From NCBI RefSeq assembly GCF_019042275.1, contig NZ_JAHQCW010000006.1, positions 115,127 to 179,126 of the forward strand: 64,000 nucleotides of DNA, written 5' to 3'. The notes beneath the pieces were generated by a model, which was not told where the DNA came from, searched no databases, and was given only the letters and a program-made list of their open reading frames with translations. How positions within the stretch are numbered: the stretch's first letter is position 1; every line of letters starts with the position of its first letter. The position numbers were made by a program, and so were the translations under genes. Positions 59,293 to 64,000 of this stretch are shown piece after piece. The stretch comes from Diplocloster agilis. GTDB lineage: Bacteria > Bacillota > Clostridia > Lachnospirales > Lachnospiraceae.

Positions 59293-59655
59293 CTATCCCT
59301 CCTCGTACTCATTAATCATGTTCCGGATTTCTTCTACCTGTTTCTTCGATAATTTCTTCTGATTCATAAATGCGGCCAGGAACCTTGGCAGAGACCCGCC
59401 ATAATTTTCATTGATAAATTCCTGCCCCTGGATCTGATGGTATTGTTCCTTTTTGATCAGCGAGGTGACGACCGCCTGCTCATTCTTCAGGATCTTTTGC
59501 TCGCATAATTTCTTTAATACCGTATAGGTCGTAGATTTTTTCCAATCGAAACTCCGGCCGCATAGTTTTACTAATTCCCCGGAAGCTACCGGCTCTTCCT
59601 TCCAGACAAGCTCCGCGAATTTAAGCTCGCTGTCCGTCATGCGATAACATTTCAT
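59293..59655 (-). CDS. BlaI/MecI/CopY-family repressor
   Basis: A 120-residue winged-helix repressor: MKCYRMTDSELKFAELVWKEEPVASGELVKLCGRSFDWKKSTTYTVLKKLCEQKILKNEQAVVTSLIKKEQYHQIQGQEFINENYGGSLPRFLAAFMNQKKLSKKQVEEIRNMINEYEEG. This is the BlaI form cleaved by M56 partners. The start 59655 has GGAGGGAG upstream; the longer frame lacks a site. It precedes the M56 gene with 3 bp between. Two operator-like dyads lie upstream at 59726-59768. Confidence 0.93.
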   Translation of the reverse strand: MKCYRMTDSELKFAELVWKEEPVASGELVKLCGRSFDWKKSTTYTVLKKLCEQKILKNEQAVVTSLIKKEQYHQIQGQEFINENYGGSLPRFLAAFMNQKKLSKKQVEEIRNMINEYEEG

Positions 59656-59725
59656 TTCTGCTCCCTCCATATTCTTTATCTTTTGATTTGCCATATATCA
59701 TACGGTTCCTATTTGCGGACAATTG

Positions 59726-59768
59726 GTCTATAAGTTATCGTCCTACGATTAGTCTATAACTTATAGAC
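59726..59768. promoter_or_regulatory. Pair of BlaI-type operators
   Basis: GTCTATAA-C-TTATAGAC at 59752-59768 is a perfect 17-bp dyad. GTCTATAA-G-TTATCGTC at 59726-59742 is a degenerate copy with its centre 26 bp away. They sit between blaI and the divergent small ORF and could regulate both. Confidence 0.75.
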
Positions 59769-59878
59769 CAATTTGTCAATTGTTTTTTACTAATTATTTC
59801 ATTCCGTTTTGAAAACCGGCATAATTTTCCGGTACAAGCATATATATTAATATACATATTGAACAGGAGGATCGAACT

Positions 59879-60025
59879 ATGGTTATTCGTCACAAATATA
59901 GTTATCTGCTGGACTATCCGGTTATTCAGCGCCTTTTTCTCTTCTGCTACCAGCACCACAAAAAGGTGAACTGCTTTATGATGAAACAGAACCAGCTCTG
60001 GACTATCGTAACCTACCAAATGTAA
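59879..60025 (+). CDS. 48-residue small protein divergent from blaI
   Basis: A short frame not easily found by length: AGGAGG stands 8 nt before ATG 59879, and the product is MVIRHKYSYLLDYPVIQRLFL...FMMKQNQLWTIVTYQM (48 residues). It is basic (several His and Lys) with aromatic hydrophobic stretches but no signal peptide. A terminator follows three bases after the stop. Promoter space plus the BlaI operators lie upstream. I do not recognise it. Presence of both ribosome site and terminator makes it credible. Confidence 0.65.
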   Translation: MVIRHKYSYLLDYPVIQRLFLFCYQHHKKVNCFMMKQNQLWTIVTYQM

Positions 60026-60027
60026 AA

Positions 60028-60080
60028 CTCCTTTTTCATTCAACCGCCACACATAACGGTTCCATAAAAAAGGAGCTTTT
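60028..60080. terminator. Bidirectional terminator after the 48-residue ORF
   Basis: CTCCTTTTT pairs with AAAAAGGAG around a ~30-nt loop, followed by CTTTT. It also ends the convergent MBL gene. Confidence 0.75.
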
Positions 60081-60099
60081 CTTCCATCCATTTTTTCTT

Positions 60100-60912
60100 T
60101 TACAGCTCTATGACATCCAGATCATCCGGAACATACAGGTTCCCATGATAATACTGTTTACCTTCCGCGCTATAGCATTCTTTTCGCATTGCGCCGTGAT
60201 CTTCTTCCGTATGGTACAGAATCAGATTCGGGATCTTGAGCCGCTCTGCCACTTCGCAGGCTTCCCTGACCGTGCTGTGATGTTTCTCATAGGGCTTATA
60301 TTTGTCCGCCTCGCTGTAGAGGCAGAACGCCTCATGCATCAGCCAGCTGCTATCCTTTACATATTCGTAATTCTTCTCATTGTAAGGCTCATCGCCGGCG
60401 CAGGACAGCTTCTGTCCATCCGGTAATTCCATAGTGAATCCGAATTGTTTCGCCTTGGTGGACTCAATATCAAAAAAAGTTACAGGGCAGCCCAGAATCT
60501 GCTGCCGGTCGCCGGATTCCAAGGGGATCAGCTGTATCCTTCCCCCTATATTCCGGCAGATACCTGCAGATACCGTCAGCTCCGCCATGGTCCGAATGGC
60601 CGGTACCAGGCCGCTGTGACCGTAAATCCGCAAGTTGCCTTCGTATTTGCCTTTTTCTATCATAGTCCCGATCATCCGGATCATCCAGACCACCCCCAGC
60701 ACATGGTCGGCATGCTCATGGGTGATAAAGATATCATGTATCTGTCTCAGGTCAATGCCTCCATGCCTGCATTGGGTCAGTATCCCGTTCCCGCCGCCGC
60801 AGTCCACCAGAAAATGCCGGCTTGGCGCGATACGCTCATCCGTTATCACAAAACAAGTGTTATAAATTTCAGTCACCGCCGCATGCCCGGTTCCCAACAT
60901 TACCAGCTTCAT
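60100..60912 (-). CDS. MBL-fold metallo-hydrolase, RNase Z-like
   Basis: A 270-residue metallo-hydrolase. Metal motif THEHADHVLG (about 64-73), GHSGL as the next site, and the later CAGDEPYNEK and HHSTVREACEVAERL with H. It resembles the small tRNase Z/ElaC-like family, but lacks the exosite arm, so the substrate is uncertain. It overlaps the upstream NAD-dependent reductase gene by 4 bp, so both are co-translated. Confidence 0.87.
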   Translation of the reverse strand: MKLVMLGTGHAAVTEIYNTCFVITDERIAPSRHFLVDCGGGNGILTQCRHGGIDLRQIHDIFITHEHADHVLGVVWMIRMIGTMIEKGKYEGNLRIYGHSGLVPAIRTMAELTVSAGICRNIGGRIQLIPLESGDRQQILGCPVTFFDIESTKAKQFGFTMELPDGQKLSCAGDEPYNEKNYEYVKDSSWLMHEAFCLYSEADKYKPYEKHHSTVREACEVAERLKIPNLILYHTEEDHGAMRKECYSAEGKQYYHGNLYVPDDLDVIEL

Positions 60913-61787
60913 TGCTCGCCTCTCTCCCCTTCATAGTGCCGGATCAGCGCCTGCGTCCCCAGCTCGCCAAATCCTTCCGTCTCAAGCTCCAGGTAGTTCG
61001 ACAGCGCCTGTTTTAACACTTCCAGATGCAGGGAACTGTCCTCTGCCTCCTCATCCGCCAGCTTCATATCTTTGATAAAGTGTTTGATATAAAAACCCGG
61101 CGCGTAGTCTTCATTTACCATCTTAAGGCCCATCAGATCCAACTGGCGGCTGCCGGCCGCACCGGTAGCCACGGAACGCAGCAGCGTCTGTATATCCAGC
61201 CCCTTCGCCCGGGCATAGCTAAGCGCCTCGCTAACACCGGATATCGTCCCGGCGATCATGATCTGGTTCGCCATCTTCGTATGCTGTCCGAATCCGGCTT
61301 CCCCCTCATAATTAATATTGCTTCCCATCGCCTGGAATATCGGAAGGCAGGCTTCATAATCGGCCTTTTCACCGCCTGCCAGTATCGATAAGGTACCCTT
61401 TTCCGCCCCCACGTCTCCTCCTGTTACCGGCGCGTCCAGGGCATGCAGGCCCCGCTTTTCCGCCGCCATCGCGATCCGCTTGGCAAGCTTCGGGCTGGAA
61501 GTCGTCATGTCGATCAGATAAGTACCCGGCGCCGCGGAATCCAGGATTCCCCGGTCTGCGAAATAGACTTCCTCCACGTCGCTTGGATAACCCACAATCG
61601 TGATCACCGCGCCGCAGCCTTCCACGCATTGGGCGATCGAATCATGATAATGCATCCCCTCCGCTATGACATCCAGGACCTTCTCTTTACTCCGGGCATA
61701 GATATGTAATTCGAAACCATTTTTCATCAGGTTCCTGGCCATGGATTTTCCCATGATTCCCAGACCTATAAACGCTATTTTTTTCAT
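60909..61787 (-). CDS. 2-hydroxy-3-oxopropionate reductase/3-hydroxyisobutyrate dehydrogenase-family protein
   Basis: A 292-residue beta-hydroxyacid dehydrogenase. The cofactor fold is IAFIGLGIMGKSMARNLMKNGFELHIYARS (2-32), substrate loop DAPVTGGDVGAEKGTLSILAGG (about 118-139), and the catalytic Lys is in GQHTKMANQIM. GarR (tartronate semialdehyde reductase) is a likely activity. It overlaps the MBL gene by 4 bp. NADH or NADPH unclear. Confidence 0.9.
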   Translation of the reverse strand: MKKIAFIGLGIMGKSMARNLMKNGFELHIYARSKEKVLDVIAEGMHYHDSIAQCVEGCGAVITIVGYPSDVEEVYFADRGILDSAAPGTYLIDMTTSSPKLAKRIAMAAEKRGLHALDAPVTGGDVGAEKGTLSILAGGEKADYEACLPIFQAMGSNINYEGEAGFGQHTKMANQIMIAGTISGVSEALSYARAKGLDIQTLLRSVATGAAGSRQLDLMGLKMVNEDYAPGFYIKHFIKDMKLADEEAEDSSLHLEVLKQALSNYLELETEGFGELGTQALIRHYEGERGEQ

Positions 61788-61858
61788 ATGAATTCCTCCT
61801 TTATTTCGAGCGCTATTAATTTATCCGCCGAAACTCTTTAACACTTTCCTATATAACA

Positions 61859-61899
61859 AATATACCCGCTTCGTCTGCCACGGACAAAGCGGATATATT
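61859..61899 (-). terminator. Hairpin terminator downstream of the last membrane protein gene
   Basis: TATACCCGCTT pairs with AAGCGGATATA with one mismatch around a 15-nt loop, followed on the minus strand by TATATTTGTT. Confidence 0.6.
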
Positions 61900-61911
61900 C
61901 CGCGCCGATTA

Positions 61912-63147
61912 TCAGCCCGGTAAAAACATTTTCACGATATTAGCCAGATAATCAACAATATACGGCTGATAACACCTGGCATCCAGCTTATCCAGCGTAA
62001 ACAAAAACAGCAGGAACAGCAGATATAGGAACATATGCTTCTCGACACCGGCCGCCGTCTGCTTCACAGCCGTTATCATATAGGAATTCCTCTTATACAG
62101 CAGAATCAGAATCATGCCGAATTCCAGTATAATATGAACCGCGATATACCGCTCCCAGTCCACCATGATCAGCCATACCGGCAGCATGGCCAGATTCGAC
62201 AGCTGCATCAGCGTGAACATCCATTTGATCCTTTTTTCCTTACAGCAGCGGTATGCTTTCTTCCAGATCGACACGATAAACCCGAACAGCGGCAGCAGGA
62301 AAATAAGCGTCACAACCGTATGCCTCAGATTATAAGTCAGATCCCTGATCCAGAAATTCGTCCAGTGCTCCTTAAGCTGGGCGAAATATTCATAATAAAT
62401 ATTGTCATCCAGATACGCGTAGTCGGTTCTGGTTTCAATATAGGCCTTTACTGCGCTGATGCTATTCAGATTAATGGACGAGAACAGCTGCAGATAGAGG
62501 AAAAACGCCCCGATCAGCACAAATACCAGCCCGCCCACGATCAGTTCCTTCTTTTTATTTTTGGCCTCAAACACATTATAGACGCCGCAGACAAACACAA
62601 GAGGGAAAAACATAAAGATATAGATCTGATGAATCATACAGCAGGCTCCGGACAGTAAAAGAACCAGTGCATATTTTACAAAAACGTTCTTCACCCTCAA
62701 TAAAACCACGATCTGCACCAATGTCAGGATCAGCAGATAGATCTCAAGCCTCCCCATATTCTCCTGCGTGACCAGATATGTCAATGCCGCCGGGGAAGCC
62801 AGGTAAGCCATTAATACGTAGATCACGCCCCGGGTCTCGTTCCGGTACATCCTAAGTACCCTGCCGCACAGAACGGCCACCAGCAGATTCAACAGTGTCA
62901 ACGCAACGAACACGAACTGAAACAGCTGCCTTCCCGTCACGAAATCAGGAAAAAAGAATTTGACCACGGACCCGATCAGCAGCCGGGTACTGAACCCCTG
63001 ATCAAAATTCAAAATATAATTCGGTGTCATCCAGGGATTCACTTCCAGCGGGCATCTGGCCACCAGATCCAGCATAAGAAAAGCAAACAGATAGAATTCG
63101 TAATCTATTTTACGAAAAAGCTCCTTCAGCCTTGTCACACAACTCAT
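61912..63147 (-). CDS. Polytopic membrane protein, possibly GT-C or polymer-related
   Basis: A 411-residue protein with ten or so membrane helices. The opening EFYLFAFLMLDLVARCPLEVNPWMTPNYILNFDQGFSTRLLIGSVVKFFFPDFVTGRQLFQF suggests an exopolysaccharide-type or EpsG-like protein: a periplasmic DQGFSTRLLIGS motif recurs in clostridial proteins of unknown function. Helices follow at regular spacing to the end. No partner genes. Hairpin C lies about 100 bp upstream. Confidence 0.72.
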   Translation of the reverse strand: MSCVTRLKELFRKIDYEFYLFAFLMLDLVARCPLEVNPWMTPNYILNFDQGFSTRLLIGSVVKFFFPDFVTGRQLFQFVFVALTLLNLLVAVLCGRVLRMYRNETRGVIYVLMAYLASPAALTYLVTQENMGRLEIYLLILTLVQIVVLLRVKNVFVKYALVLLLSGACCMIHQIYIFMFFPLVFVCGVYNVFEAKNKKKELIVGGLVFVLIGAFFLYLQLFSSINLNSISAVKAYIETRTDYAYLDDNIYYEYFAQLKEHWTNFWIRDLTYNLRHTVVTLIFLLPLFGFIVSIWKKAYRCCKEKRIKWMFTLMQLSNLAMLPVWLIMVDWERYIAVHIILEFGMILILLYKRNSYMITAVKQTAAGVEKHMFLYLLFLLFLFTLDKLDARCYQPYIVDYLANIVKMFLPG

Positions 63148-63250
63148 CTCCTACTCATAATTATTATGCACATTCCGTCCCACACTTTAATCATTATACA
63201 TAAAAATGAATTCGTTTACAATCAGAAATTCGCTGGGGGGTATAAGGTCC

Positions 63251-63521
63251 GGGAAGCGAGGGACGGGGGATTCGGGGCCGGGCGGCCTATCCCGCAGGGG
63301 CTAATCACTTCGGCCGGGCCTAAGAACGGGTAACTCCGAAGGCGGGAGAACCTCTTATTGGCAGGGCCCGGAACAAACTCGCCAAAGGACGGCTCGGACA
63401 GTGTTCCGGGTCCTGCGAGGTTCTCCCGCCTTCTGCGTAACCCGTTCTAAGGCCCGGCCTCAAGTGATTAGCCCCTGCGGGATAGGCCGCCCGGCCCCGA
63501 ATCCCCCGTCCCTCGCTTCCC
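63251..63521 (+). repeat. Giant covarying hairpin, copy C
   Basis: A 271-bp near-palindrome with a 60-bp perfect outer stem of its own sequence, then the shared plan: GGCCTAAGAACGG with one A-A mismatch, loop TAACTCC, a 17-bp perfect stem starting GAAGGCGGG, left bulge TTATTG, a 15-bp stem with one G-T pair, and the 28-nt apical loop at 63375-63402 (AAACTCGCC, AAAGGAC, GGCTCGGACAGT). It lies upstream of the 61912-63147 gene. Confidence 0.93.
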
Positions 63522-63711
63522 TACCCTAAATAAAGCCTGGTTTCTATGGTCTGATAGGATCAGATCGCAGGACTTTAGGTGTTGCATTCATAATATGGAC
63601 TGCCTTTGCCTTTACTGTTGGCCTTTCACCAGAGTAGGGAAGCCCTCCGGGGGATGGGATGGGAGGCTCTTTTGGGGGAGGTAGGGCGGGTTCCTGGCCT
63701 TTGGCGGGCTG

Positions 63712-63779
63712 AGGGCGGCTGTGCTGATGCTTAGGGAAATCAGAGCCGCAGATTCAGGATGTACGGCGGACTTCACGTC
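63712..63779. repeat. 68-bp direct repeat, copy 1
   Basis: From AGGGCGGCTGTG to ACGGCGGACTTCACGTC, similar to 63933-64000, about 13 differences, no gaps. The 63522-64000 tract is GC-rich and has no credible gene. Confidence 0.75.
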
Positions 63780-63932
63780 TGACGGGCAAGGGCCGCTGAA
63801 CCGGGGGCTAGCACGAGCTTAGCGCTCTTCCTGGGGAGCTTCGTATGCCCGCTGCTTAGGGCTTGGAACCACGGGCGGTATACGGGGAGGCTCCGGGGGG
63901 CCGGGTTCTTTTGTATCTCCCTGGGGGCGCAT

Positions 63933-64000
63933 AGGGCGGCTGTGAATACGCTTAGTGAAATCGAAAAGCCGGGTTCAGGATGCACGGCGGACTTCACGTC
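63933..64000. repeat. 68-bp direct repeat, copy 2 (at window edge)
   Basis: Second copy of the repeat at 63712-63779, 221 bp later, running to the window end. Between the copies lies GGCGGTATACGGGGAGGCT and TCTTTTGTATCTCCC, which recall the loop region of palindrome E read on its minus strand. Confidence 0.75.

Noticed and set aside
59735..60091. 118-residue minus-strand frame over the blaI operator region
   Set aside because: It runs antisense through the credible 48-residue ORF, the terminator and the operators, and lacks a ribosome site.
63773..63997. 74-residue frame at the window end
   Set aside because: Lies in the repeat tract, has no start signal and reads like translated repeat sequence.

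Overview
The window is a stretch of low-GC-lineage (Firmicutes) chromosome, most likely from a Lachnospiraceae or related gut clostridium. The pointers are strong AGGAGG-type ribosome sites, sigma-A promoters, FeoAB, BlaI/M56 and PadR/HAAS gene pairs, a rubredoxin-glutamate synthase fusion, CarD, and the hexSDF-RK glycolipid locus known from Clostridioides difficile. I see no rRNA, tRNA, prophage, transposase gene or CRISPR array. The family and species level is inference.

Layout: 1-7.0 kb is a minus-strand carbohydrate operon (LacI regulator, ABC sugar binding protein, two permeases, a DUF5703/GH95-like glycosidase, and the start of a secreted beta-helix protein running off the edge). 7.2-10.2 kb holds a Cys-rich repeat protein, two FMN proteins and a hexapeptide acyltransferase. 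10.4-18.3 kb has lysA, two transporters, a lipoprotein amidase behind a phased palindrome array, a COG3044 ATPase, and a PadR/HAAS pair. 18.4-28.3 kb contains a DUF3788 protein, a DUF1266 lipoprotein, a LacI/dehydrogenase pair, a DUF2007 protein, a WYL/GyrI-like/radical-SAM cluster, an XRE/membrane protein pair and an NCS2 permease. 28.5-34.1 kb has a YfhO protein, two giant palindromes, a NYN-LOTUS protein and the rubredoxin-GOGAT fusion. 34.2-46.3 kb carries CarD, two enzymes, a 3-alpha-hydroxysteroid dehydrogenase-like gene with an NTF2-like partner, feoAB with a divergent DtxR-type regulator, a TetR gene flanked by matching operators, a spermidine synthase-like membrane fusion, and an orphan binding lipoprotein. 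46.5-51.4 kb is hexS-hexD-hexF-hexR-hexK. 51.4-63.2 kb has GltS, two large membrane proteins, sugar dehydrogenase and kinase genes, a MerR regulator inside a textbook 19-bp-spacer promoter, and a BlaI/M56 pair facing an unannotated 48-residue ORF. The window ends in repeats.

The most unusual content is a family of giant hairpins at 18382-18646, 25284-25560, 30954-31296 and 63251-63521. Each has an apical loop of exactly 28 nt with a shared sequence, a shared asymmetric internal loop, a shared left-side bulge and a conserved A-A mismatch. The stems differ almost completely between the four yet remain paired. The outermost 53-61 bp are perfectly paired in every copy. This is the covariation signature of a structured RNA or of a hairpin DNA element. 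One copy has overrun the 3' end of the yfhO-like gene and supplies its last 40 codons. A fifth large palindrome (31464-31668) shares its outermost stem sequence with the inner stems of its neighbour.

Starts were moved inside the longest frame wherever a clear ribosome binding site and signal or domain start supported it. These cases are stated in the entries. All function assignments are from reading motifs and recalled family resemblance, with no database search.
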